This document shows, in pieces, positions 10,765 to 19,947 of a stretch of DNA of 23,174 bases. The DNA is from Tulasnella sp. 424 (taxonomy: Eukaryota; Basidiomycota; Agaricomycetes; Cantharellales; Tulasnellaceae). Position 1 is the stretch's first letter; the number at the start of each line of letters is the position of its first letter. The DNA lies in the NCBI GenBank assembly GCA_019633425.1, contig WSUB01000328.1:1-23174 (forward strand). The letters are read 5' to 3'. The position numbers were made by a program, and so were the translations under genes. The notes beneath the pieces were generated by a model, which was not told the origin of the DNA, made no database searches, and saw only the letters and a list, made by a program, of their open reading frames with translations.

Positions 10765-12092
10765 ATGAAGACTAGCACGTCCCTAGCGCTTGTGGTTAGC
10801 GTCGTAGCGATCACGTCGGTCAACGGTGGATCCCTGCTCAACGCCGTCCTTCGCCCTCGAGGCGCGGACGAAGTATGGGGAGGTGTCAACATCACGGCCG
10901 CTGTTCTCGAGGTTTACAACGCGATCAGCAGCCCGACTTGCAACTTGACCGACTACTGCGTTCAGCTCCGTACCGCTGTGGTAAGTTAAAAGCTCACTCT
11001 CTCCTTCCCAGCGCGCGGGCGCTCGTTCCGTACGGATGTCTGACATGTGCATGTTGGGCAGGTCCCTCGATGCCTCTCGTTGCAGGGTTCTGCTGGTTGC
11101 TGGTGCACTCTGCATGACCCGATCCACGTACGTCCCTCTCCTTCCCGCTGCCGTAGCTGCCTTCCGGTTTCTCAAAGCCTCTCGTCGTCGTATTATAGTA
11201 CTGCGCGATCTGCATGAGCAGTCCCCCCGACAACACTACGACGGCTGACCAGACCCAAGCTGCCACTGTAGGGCATGCGGGTACGTTCTATGCCGAAATG
11301 CTGTGCACCACCACCCAAAGCCACCCTTTCTGATTCATGCGTTTTTCTCTCCTTCTACATCTAGACTACCACAAAGGATGTGCCGCATGGCAATCCTACC
11401 TCAACGCCTCCGCTGCCGGCTCGCTCACCACCTCCGTTCCTCCCACTACCTCGGCACCTTTACCGACTCTGACCCCCACCCCAGTGACCCAGAGCAGCAG
11501 CAGCAAATCCAGCGTGTCCGGGGGCGCCATCGCCGGCATAGTAATCGGAGGAGTAGCCTTCCTGGCCGTCGTCATATCCGTAACCTACCTCGTCTCTCGA
11601 TGCCTCACGAACCAAGCTGCCAGGGAAACCGCCCGCCAGAGCGCGTACGTAGGTGGACCCGAGAAGCAAAGTCACATGGGCTCCCCCGCGACGGTCCCCG
11701 GCTACTTTGGCGGGACGGACGGCCCAGGACGCAAATCCAATCCCAACACTCCTCCCCCTCAGCCGCTGCCTTATCAGAACCAGCCCATGGTCGCGCCGGC
11801 GGGAACGTACCCGAACCAACAACCCATCTCTCCTCACTCCGCTTACTCCAACAGCGCTCTCTTCCCGGGAAGCATGGGCGGTAGGCCCGACTCCATGGCC
11901 AGCGACTCGACCCAGGCGGCTCAGTACCAGCCGATGCGACAGGGCTCGGAATTTGGTGCTCCTGGTGCGCAACAGCCGATGCAGCCGATGCAGCCGATGC
12001 AGCCTCAGCCCCAGCTGGCTCAATATCAGAACTCGAACAATAGGGGCTCGAGACCCAATTTGGTTTCACCGCCACCTCCTTTCTCATCGTAA
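10765..12092 (+). CDS. Eight-cysteine single-pass membrane protein A (363 aa)
   Basis: This appears to be a type I plasma-membrane protein with no recognised family; a cell-surface sensor or receptor-like role is inferred from architecture only. There are four exons: 10765-10980, 11062-11127, 11199-11280 and 11365-12092. The protein starts with a signal peptide (about 1-21, ending SVNG). The ectodomain has cysteines at 59, 65, 76, 85, 87, 96, 99 and 127, including a GCWC and a YCAIC motif, and N-glycosylation sequons such as NIT and NLT. A Ser/Thr/Pro-rich stalk (about 136-173), one helix (about 176-198, GIVIGGVAFLAVV) and a Pro/Gln/Ser-rich tail follow. The cysteine count equals that of CFEM domains, but the spacing does not match. 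The ATG at 10765 is chosen because the paralog starts at the same point (MKxSTSLA). It lies tandem with gene B at 14095. Confidence 0.87.
11973..11999 (+). repeat. CAGCCGATG x3 minisatellite in the tail of protein A
   Basis: Three perfect 9-bp copies encode QPMQPMQPM and continue into QPQPQ. The paralog lacks this expansion, having glycine/serine/glutamine sequence instead. Confidence 0.9.
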
Positions 12093-12880
12093 AAGGTACG
12101 ACCCCCTCCTGGTTGGTGTTCTCGCCCGAGCCTCTTTCTCTCCACTTTTGAACTTCCCGCAAGGCTTTTGTCTCTCTGCATCATTCTTCACACTTGGGTT
12201 TATTTCTTCACCTTTACTGTTCTTGTCATGGTCATCGTTAGCCGCGTGCTATATTGGTTTCCTTTTGCTTGCGTCTGGCCTCCTTTTTTTAATGGCTTAT
12301 GTCGCTGTATCAATGTTGATATTCTGTGTGGTTTTATTGGATGGAATTGTATATTGGACCAAAGGAACGCGTGCTTTCGAGAACCGAGTGGGGAGTGGTC
12401 AGGGACCGTACAATGTTTCCCGGAAGACGTCCCTTGCACACGTCGAGTCGGCAACCGGGCCCTATGAAAGCCGTGGTCTGATTTTCGCCGCACTCACTCT
12501 CTGTCATTGCGTGGAGACCTGGCAGATGCCGAGACCTATGAGACTAAATGGGCTGTGGTGGGCTCTTGGCCCTTGATAAGGCACAACGCTCATGATGACT
12601 GTAGCGGTTGAGGGACGTCGAGAAGGGGTCGTTGCCTTGAACGAGCAAGGCTTTGTAGTGAGTCGAATTAAGCGGAAGACTCGTCGACGTGAAACCCATA
12701 TACATAGTTCTGGCTGGTTCAAGCTTAAATTCAGAATACATACAGCGGGTCGATTCCATCCCTTCCTAGCGTGCTGGTGATGGGTGACTCCTTCGAGGAG
12801 ATGATGCCGGCACTTCTCGAGCGGTGCAAAGACTGCGGAACTTTTTATCATACGACTCCCATCTACAGTAGGATCCTGAG

Positions 12881-12902
12881 GTCCCCTGTATGTAAAGGGG
12901 AC
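12881..12902. repeat. Perfect palindrome GTCCCCT/AGGGGAC
   Basis: Seven-base arms with an eight-base centre, readable directly. Each arm contains CCCCT/AGGGG, the core of the fungal stress response element. It lies about 0.8 kb past the end of gene A and 1.2 kb before gene B, so a regulatory role is only a possibility. Confidence 0.6.
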
Positions 12903-13462
12903 AAGAGGAGCAAAGAAGGGTTGTGAGCCACGCGATTGGCTGCGTGCCTGGATCTGCAGGCTGAAAGGGATTTACAAGCCGAGAGGTGACTCGTGCAGTC
13001 GGCGAAGACTCCGCATTTCTCATTTCCGCACTGCATTTGTACCCCTACCAGCCCCTACCTAGTCAAGCCTAAACCGCGATGTACGTAAGCGTAGCAACCA
13101 ATAATAAAATTCATCTGACTAAACATCCGCAAGGTGGGCATCCGCAGTCCGAATCTAATGTACGGTGTTGAGTATTCCGATAATATATGAGAGAATCAGA
13201 AGGGTGCAACGTTCCCTAGCGCTAAGTTCCGATCCACATCGATTCCATGCGGTCTGCGTGACCCGCTGCGTTCTGTCCAGTAGGCCGTGACAAACGACCG
13301 ATCTGCCGTCATCCGACAGGTCAACTGTAAAAGATAACTCAATCGCTCCACGCAACGTTGAACGATGCGCGAATACCGCGCGGATTGTCAGTAATTAATC
13401 AAAAGCCCCTGATGCCGATGCGAGCCGAGAATTCCGGTCATGTCCCACGGTTTTGAGTAGAC

Positions 13463-13496
13463 GCCAAGCCAAGGCACACGGGCTTGGCGCTCCAAT
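13463..13496 (+). promoter_or_regulatory. Inverted repeat GCCAAGCC/GGCTTGGC plus CCAAT box upstream of gene B
   Basis: GCCAAGCC at 13463-13470 and GGCTTGGC at 13481-13488, with a 10-bp spacer and CCAAT at 13492-13496. It is preceded by TCCCACGGTTTTGAGTAGACG, the counterpart of the sequence before the gene A element. It lies about 600 bp upstream of the ATG, against about 350 bp in gene A. Confidence 0.6.
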
Positions 13497-13951
13497 AGAT
13501 GGTTGTCGATCCGCGCTCCCGCAATCACAGCGTCTAATACAGCCGCTCCGAATAGACCCTCCCCGAATATGCAAGCGCTGCTCTTGGGCTTTTTTTAAAT
13601 TAAGATAAGAGCAAGAGACAATATTGCGTTCTTGGCGAAGCCCATCGCGGGACGCCTGCCGAAGTGAGGTGTAAAAAAAGAAACTAAAGGGGAACGGGAT
13701 AGAGTGAGGCGCCTAATATTTCGGTATTTTTAGAAAGTCACCTTGTGACGGGGGGGATGCGGAAACCGGTGCAAAAGAGTCTCCGACGGTTGCTGAGCCG
13801 TTCAGGTACAGATTAGGCTTGGCGTTCTTCGTGCGAACGGGCTAAGCGGGATGCACCCGTTGTCTTGGGTCACAGCCACGGCTTTGGCCCCCGCCTCCCC
13901 TTCCTTCAAATATCATTTGGCACCGACTTTTTCGTTCTTTCGGCTTGGACT

Positions 13952-14036
13952 GCTTCTTTCCTCCTCTCCTCTCCTCCCTCCCTCCTCCATCCCTCCTCCA
14001 TCCTTCTCCCCCGCCCACCTCTCTTTCACCCTCGCC
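13952..14036 (+). promoter_or_regulatory. Pyrimidine-rich core-promoter tract of gene B
   Basis: Roughly 85 bp of almost pure C/T (TCCTCTCC, CTCCCTCC and CTCCAT repeats) ends about 60 bp before the ATG. CT-rich stretches close to the transcription start are common in highly expressed filamentous-fungal genes. Gene A has a shorter equivalent. Confidence 0.5.
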
Positions 14037-14094
14037 AATCGCGAACCAAGCCGTCACGAACAAAGAACACTTTAGGGGTTTGTTTTTGCCAAGA

Positions 14095-15538
14095 ATGAAA
14101 GCCAGCACGTCCCTCGCGTTTGTCGTCAGCGCCGTCGCCATCACGTCCGTCAACGGTGGATCCCTGCTCGCTTCTATGCTCCGCCCCCGTGGCCTCGAAG
14201 AACTCTGGGGAGGCATCAACATCACCGCTGCTGCTCTCGAGATTCAAGGTGCCATCAGCAGCCCAACCTGCAACGCGACCTCCTACTGTACACAGTTCAC
14301 CACGAGTGTGGTATGTCTCTCCCCTCGACGCGATTCTCAATGGGTACACCTTATCTCACAGCTCTGCGGTCTATAGGTCCCGCAATGCCTTAAGATGCAG
14401 GGCACGGCCGGCTGCTGGTGCACACTGCATGACCCGCTTCACGTACGTTTATGCCGTCTACGCCAAGCCACTCATAGCCTCATGCCCTCGCTCTTGTTTC
14501 ACAGTATTGCGCGATCTGCATGAGCAGTCCCACTGATAACACTACGACGGCTGACCAGACCCAAGCTGCCACTGAAGGTCACATCAGTACGTCTGCCGCC
14601 TCTTCTTCGTTATTCGCAACCCCGAAATGCCGTGTCTTCCCTCGGTCTCCACACCATTCTCGACCGGTTTTCGGTCTTGGCTTCTTCTCAACCCGGATAT
14701 CATATGGACCGCTAATATATCATCGCCCTTTTATCTAGACTACCATCGTGGTTGCGCGGCATACCAATCCTTCCTCAATGCCTCCGCCAGTGGATCCCTC
14801 ACCGGCTCGGCATCGTCCACTTCCGCTCCTTTACCCACCGGAACCTCCAACCAACAGAACAGCGGCAGCCACTCCAGCATGTCCACGGGCACCATCGTCG
14901 GTATCGCCGTTGGCGGCGCGGCGTTCTTGGCTCTCATCATCGCAGCAACGTACCTGATCTCACGATGCCTGAAGAACCAAGCCCAGAGGGAAGCCCGTCC
15001 AGCGACTGTCGTAGCACCTAGCAACGAGAAGCGTCAAGACAGCATGCCCATGGGTGACCCTGTCAGGGTTACGAGCTACTACGGTGGCACCGACATGGGA
15101 GACAAGATCCCCAACACCCCTCCCCCTCCCATGCCATACCAAAGCCAACCCGCTCCTTACCCAGGTCAACCATTCACCCCTCAATCCCTCTACTCCCAAG
15201 CTCCTCTCCTCGGAAGCATGGGTGGCCGTCCCGATTCCATGTACACCGACGCACCCTCGCAAACGGCCAACTCGTACCACCCAGCCATGCAGCGAGCCGG
15301 TTCCGAATACGGTGGCAGCTCTCAAGGTGGAAGTCAACCGCAGCAAGGAATGTATCAACCTGGTCAGATGGGTCAGTACCACGTTTCCAACGACTTGGAC
15401 GCGCAGAGGACCGCCGTTGGTTCACCACCGCCCCCGTTCTCCGCCCATCCGCAGGGTTACGATACTAGCCTCTTGGCGGGCGTTCCTGCGCCGAGTGGAG
15501 ACGGAAAGGCGAGGTACAACGGATCTCCTCAGCCATAA
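14095..15538 (+). CDS. Eight-cysteine single-pass membrane protein B (387 aa)
   Basis: This is the tandem paralog of gene A, with the same unknown function and predicted surface location. There are four exons: 14095-14310, 14377-14442, 14505-14586 and 14739-15538. The first three have exactly the lengths of gene A (216, 66 and 82 nt) and the same phases. It has a signal peptide ending SVNG, cysteines at the same eight positions (59, 65, 76, 85, 87, 96, 99, 127), a stalk, a helix at about 173-195 (GIAVGGAAFLALII) and a 190-residue tail. Tail motifs shared with A are YxGGTD, PNTPPP, GSMGGRPDSM, GSE-F/Y-G and SPPPPFS, separated by diverged low-complexity sequence. B extends about 25 residues past the point where A stops. 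The leader TTTTTGCCAAGA just before the ATG is also close to that of gene A. It ends convergently with the dehydrogenase gene. Confidence 0.88.
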
Positions 15539-15990
15539 GTCGGTGGACTTTCGGGGAGTAGTTGACTTTTGAAGTGATCTTATGGTTCTTTTTTCCTTCC
15601 TTCTTCTACATTGGTCATCTTTCTTCCTGGACTTTCTCGTTTGGTGTTCTCTTGGCTTGTTCTTCTTCATTCTTTTTGGTGTTATGGCTTGTTTTTTTAG
15701 CATGATCACTTTGGCTACGTTAGACCGTCTTCATACTACTTTGCTTTTTTTCGCCTCGGCGGATTTTCTTTTTTTTTTCCCCTTCCACCGTGGTTGTATC
15801 ATTTCTTCCTTGGGGCATTATTCGATCCAATTTTGTCTCATCGTCGGAAGAGCAAAGTGGGGAGGGGACTGAAGAAAACTAAAGCGAAGATGGTTGCATT
15901 GAAAGGTTTTCGACGTTTTCGGAAAATAACTACCACGCCACAGACTTTCTAAAGGTGATCTCTCACCTGACCACCACAGCCTCCCCAAAT
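15539..15990. other. Convergent 3' intergenic region
   Basis: This lies between the stop of gene B (plus) and the stop of the dehydrogenase (minus). The first 300 bp is strongly T-rich, including runs such as the T9 near 15770, and fits a 3' UTR and polyadenylation region. No gene was seen. Confidence 0.5.
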
Positions 15991-17633
15991 CTACTTCTCG
16001 TACTTGAAGAAACCCTCTCCGCTCTTACGACCAAGCTTCCCAGCGGCGACGAGGTCGGTGAGCATCTTGGACTCGGCGACCAAGTCCTTGGAAAGCCCCA
16101 CGTCTTCGCCGTTTTCCACCTTCTCCCTCCATCCGCTCATGATGTGGTAGCACGTGTCAAGACCTACGAAATCGGCGAGCTGGAGTGGGCCCATCGCTTT
16201 TGACGTAGACGCGCAAAGTTAGTAAATGTGAGCTAAAGAACTCCGAGGAACGAGTCTCCACTCACGATGACCTGAAAGATAGGTGTTAGAGGAGAAGTTA
16301 AATAGAAGAGCAGAAAGTGCGTACCTGCTCCAAGCTTCATAGCAACGTCGACATCAGCTGCGGAAGCATCGCCTCGTTCGACCATCTTGATAGCTTCGAA
16401 CATGTACGGAACAAGCCTGCAACCAGGAAAAAAGGGGAGCGGTTTCCCAGGTCAAACACGGCGTCGTTTTGAAAGCCAGGTTCTACCCCCTTACAGTCTG
16501 TTGACAATGAAACTATGGAAGCGATATGAAGTAAGCCGAAGTTGTCAATAGGTGGCCATCCATAACGTACCCAGGGGTGTCCGTGCACCGGACTGCGGTC
16601 TTGTCCATCTTCTTGCAAACGTCGAGAAGGGCTTCAACGGTCTCTTCGGCGGTTTCGGGAGCTTTCACGACTTCCACGAGTTTCATTTGCGGTCTGGGGA
16701 TGTGCCACTGTTAGTTGGGTTGGGTCGGAGCCACGTCATTGACGTACACGGCTGGAATCAAAGTGCACGACGGTAAGCCAATGGGACCGTCAGAGAGACG
16801 CAGGGGAACTTGAGCACTTACGGTTGAAGAAATGCAGGCCGCCAAATCTATGTGACATTGCAAGTCAGATGACGTTCCTCGGAAACCCCCGCCTCCTCTA
16901 TGAATACCTTTTCCTCCTATCGTCGGAACAGCTCTCTGCAATCTCTCTAACGCTCAAGCTGCTCGTGTTTGTAGCGAATACGCAGGATTTCGGGGCACTC
17001 CCATCTAGCAACTTGAAAAGATCCTGCTTGACCTTGAGGTTCTCGACAATCGCTTCGACGACCAGGTCGGCTTCGGAGACGGCGCGACTTGGGTCGGTCG
17101 TGGTGTTGATGTTCGAAAAGACGTTTTCTGATGAGAACGGAGGTGCGTTTGGAGATTTCTTGGCGAGACGCTGAATAGAAGATTCGATGATTTTCTTGCC
17201 GTTGGTGAGGGCATCGTCGGTTACGTCACACAGAGTGACCTATTGGAACAGGCGTTTGAATAACTTGGGATGGTATGGAACATAGGTGCAAAATGGAATA
17301 ACCAGACCTTGAAACCGACGTGCGCTGCTACTTGGGCGATGCCGGCGCCTAGAGAGGAGAAACGGCCAAGTTTCCCAAAAATGTTCAACACAGCAATATC
17401 AAACGGCAGATTCGTCACCCACCCATAAGCCCTGCACCAAAGACAGTTACGTTCTTGATATCCTGCATGTCTCTTGACGTTGCTGAAGTTGAGAAAGCAC
17501 ACGAGGACCCGGTGGGGTTGTTCAAATGTCCGGAAGTCAACGCGAGACGAGCAGCTGCAACGGCGGATGCTGGCGTTGAGGATCTTGTCATCAATGAGAG
17601 TATAGAGCTCGTAGTTGTTGGACGTAGGAGCAT
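15991..17633 (-). CDS. L-3-hydroxyacyl-CoA dehydrogenase, mitochondrial type (352 aa)
   Basis: It oxidises L-3-hydroxyacyl-CoA to 3-ketoacyl-CoA with NAD+, the third step of fatty-acid beta-oxidation. Ten exons: 17633-17423, 17348-17308, 17239-16908, 16847-16822, 16751-16748, 16693-16571, 16512-16495, 16416-16325, 16271-16266 and 16196-15991. The N-terminus is rich in Ser/Thr/Ala/Arg without acids, like a mitochondrial presequence. The Rossmann motif GAGLMGAGIAQVA starts near residue 66. HFFNPVPQMKLVE carries the family's catalytic His (about 200) and Glu (about 212). GFIVNRLLVPY and GHPMGPLQLADFVGLDT belong to the C-terminal helical domain, and the protein ends SGEGFFKYEK. Two exons are only 4 and 6 nt, yet both are needed to recover the conserved motifs. 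The frame is open upstream of the chosen ATG (next ATG at 17792), so the start is not certain. At 352 aa it exceeds the roughly 310 aa typical of the mature family mainly through the presequence. Confidence 0.93.
16266..16271 (-). other. 6-nt microexon (GTCATC) of the dehydrogenase gene
   Basis: TTTCAG precedes and GTGAGT follows. The six bases supply the end of the glycine codon, the histidine and the first base of proline in GAGHPMGP, a position where relatives read GAG(Y/F/H)PMGP. Skipping it would keep frame but delete two residues. Confidence 0.8.
16748..16751 (-). other. 4-nt microexon (CCGT) of the dehydrogenase gene
   Basis: On the minus strand ATTCCAG precedes CCGT and GTACGT follows, giving a proper acceptor and donor. 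The preceding exon ends AAC C and the next starts A CCG CAA ATG, so only inclusion of CCGT gives N-P-V-P-Q-M. Skipping it shifts the frame into an early stop. Flanking introns are about 70 and 52 nt, normal for this gene. Confidence 0.85.
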
Positions 17634-18082
17634 TCTTTGTGCGCTCCTTTGGCAAGTCTGCGTTGCAAGCGATGGAGGGAGGACGCAGAAAGAGGACGCA
17701 CCGAACAGTGAAAGGCACGTGGGATTGGGGTTCGGCAATCCGAGTTGCCGACTGAACGTGGGATGAAGCAGGTCACCGGCGAAGACAGCCAAGTATCTAC
17801 CAGCTTTCTCGTGCTATTAATTAAGGAAGCTACTTCACTTTCCCTAGAGTCGCACCTAAGTAGTACTTCTTCCTGGTTTCGATGGAAGAGGTGGGGTGCT
17901 CACGTGACGTCGGCTTTATCGCGCTTCCCAATGCCGAAGTCACCACTCCTGGCTTTCACGACGACGGCAAGCCATCACTTTACCCAAGTCAGCAATCCTA
18001 CCCAGCCCTTCCTGGGGGCGACAAACCTCAAAATTAGATCCGTTGTGTCGAAGAAATACTCGCTTAGTATACCTTGGAAAAA
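17634..18082. promoter_or_regulatory. Divergent promoter between dehydrogenase and F-box gene 1
   Basis: A 450-bp head-to-head intergenic space. CACGTG at 17901-17906 (overlapping TGACGTC at 17905-17911) lies about 180 bp before the F-box gene. A TTTCGATGGAAGAGG...CACGTGAC stretch here has a close counterpart near 22917-22974. The TTCACGACGACGGCAAGCCATCAC stretch resembles sequence upstream of F-box gene 2. Confidence 0.5.
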
Positions 18083-19947
18083 ATGAAGATCGTCACGGAG
18101 ACCAAAGGAGTTATCAAAGGGACGGTCTCGGCGCTTGCGGCCCAGATCACGGAGAGTCACAGGCCATCACCATCGTCAGTCTACCTCTCTTTCGCATCTG
18201 TATGAGTGCTCATGCTGACTAAATTTGCAACAGTGCTCCGGAGCCTGAGACATCTCGCGAGATTCTCGAGGACGAGATTGCAGCCCGGCGAATTATCATC
18301 GCGGAAGCCCAGTCCCAGATAGCGGCTCTACAATCCCGTCAAAACCAGCTCCTACCTATTCATCGCTTGCCTGTGGAAGTCCTATCAATAATTCTTGCCA
18401 TGACATTGCGTCTGAAGCACCACCACAAAGAGAGAACCAAGCTCCTTCTTGTGTGCCGGGCATGGTCCAACATCATTAACGAAAACCCATCAACCTTTTG
18501 GACGACCCTATCCGCCGAGGATCCTGTCACCCAACGTGCCCGACTTTTACGAAAGGCTGGTCAGATGCCCGTTACCATTGTCACGGGTAGTCATTACGCC
18601 AGTTACCAGGCCGGGAAAGATTTCGTGAAATATATCAAGTCAAATGATATACCATTTCGCGAGTTGGTAGTCCGTGCATGGGGTGACGGGGTGATGGAAG
18701 CCGTGTCTGCGAACTGCTTGGCCGCACCCGCTCCACATCTTCGCTCTCTTCATCTCGAGGTTCGGGAGGGATGGGAGTTAGGGGGTGAAGATCCAAACTC
18801 GGAGCGCCTTTGGATGTTTTCCGGAGTTGCGCCAAGCCTCAAGAGCGTGCGGCTCTCTGGAGTGTCCATTCCTTGGAACTCTGCGATCCTCCAAAACCTT
18901 CTCTCACTCACATTGGAGTGCCCAATGTTCCGTGCCGTAGAGCCTCCGTCTATAGAAGAGATCCTCGGGATTTTGCGGAGTTGCCCCGCTCTGCAATCCC
19001 TGATACTCCGGGATATGGACTTAAGGCAGCCCTACCCGGTGCAGCTTCCCCCGCTGTCCCTCGACCAACTCACGACGATCGATCTCTCGGTGTCTCTCTT
19101 CGAAGGCATCTTCTCCCTTCTTCGGCACATTCAGTTCCCCAAGACAGCGACGGTGTCACTAGCAAAGCAAGATTCCGTGATGGAAGACGATGACAAGATT
19201 TTGAACGCAACCCTCGATCTGCTTCAGCAGCGTCTATCCATCAAATCCTTTCATCTCGCTATCGATCATTTCCAATTTCAACTCTCAACAACGGGTCTCA
19301 AGTTTTCCATTCCGCAGAGAGCGTGCGGCCTTGGAAATTCCGATGGCTACAGAGAAGCCTTTTCTAGACTCGGTTTCCCCACTCAGACGGCTATAAGCTC
19401 ATTGCACATGGACTTTTTATTAAACGCTCCACTCAACGAAATCACTGCAGATCTCACCAACCTCTCAGTTGATCACCCTCATCTATCCAAGTCGGAGACG
19501 CCCTGCATCGTGGTACCGGAAGAAGTGGTGCAGACTTCCGAAGATATCGGCCAACCGACCTGGGTCTTCCCCAACCTGCGGTCGATCGAGATTACGGTCC
19601 GCGAGGCGAATTCTCTGGACCTTGCGGCAATCCTGAGGCTCGTTCGAACGAGGAACTCGGACAGCGAGTCAAATGGAAAGCAAGTCATCAAGTCTCCTAT
19701 AACCACTATCCTTTTAGCCTTTAGAAAGGGCTGCCTATCATCAGACCAGGCGGACCTTCTGAACGAGCTCAGGGGCGAAGTCGCCGACGTACAATGCGTG
19801 ATGCTGCCGGAGACGGATGAAGCAGCACAAAACAGACATGAAACCGAATCTGACGTGTCACATAATCCGTCTTATTTAGACGAATCTGATTCGGACCCCG
19901 TAGTAAGTTTCGTTCCTTGGATGCGTCGCTGTATCGATATCGACTGA
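18083..19947 (+). CDS. F-box-like / leucine-rich protein 1 (601 aa)
   Basis: A probable substrate-recognition subunit of an SCF-type ubiquitin ligase, one of the large F-box-like families of basidiomycetes; the substrate is unknown. Two exons: 18083-18174 and 18234-19947, the intron being placed by comparison with the paralog at 20734. After a short N-terminus comes a likely coiled segment (about 45-72, AEAQSQIAALQSRQNQLL). The F-box-like motif HRLPVEVLSIIL follows from about residue 74, then LVCRAWSNII and a region of leucine-rich repeat-like strands (HLRSLHLEV, LKSVRLSGVSIPWN, ILRSCPALQSLIL). The tail is acidic. A strong donor GTAAGT at 19903 with an acceptor TTCAG ending at 19969 would replace the last residues with PFE and move the stop to 19981; both ends are possible. 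It is divergent from the dehydrogenase. Confidence 0.85.

Larger units (their letters stand above)
12093..14094. other. Intergenic region between genes A and B
   Basis: About 2 kb. The first 300 bp is T-rich and likely the 3' UTR of gene A. The middle holds a perfect short palindrome (12881-12902). The last 650 bp is the promoter of gene B, with the inverted repeat/CCAAT element and a long pyrimidine tract. The open frames here on both strands lack protein features, and I see no gene. Confidence 0.55.

Noticed and set aside
10765..11364. CFEM domain in the eight-cysteine proteins
   Set aside because: Eight cysteines are present, but the spacing and the Asp-containing core of CFEM are not found, so I leave the domain unnamed.
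11653..12576. 307-codon plus-strand frame overlapping the tail of protein A
   Set aside because: It is out of frame with the supported exon 4, rich in Arg/Ser/Pro as expected for a shifted frame of a GC-rich Pro/Gln-rich exon, and not conserved in gene B.
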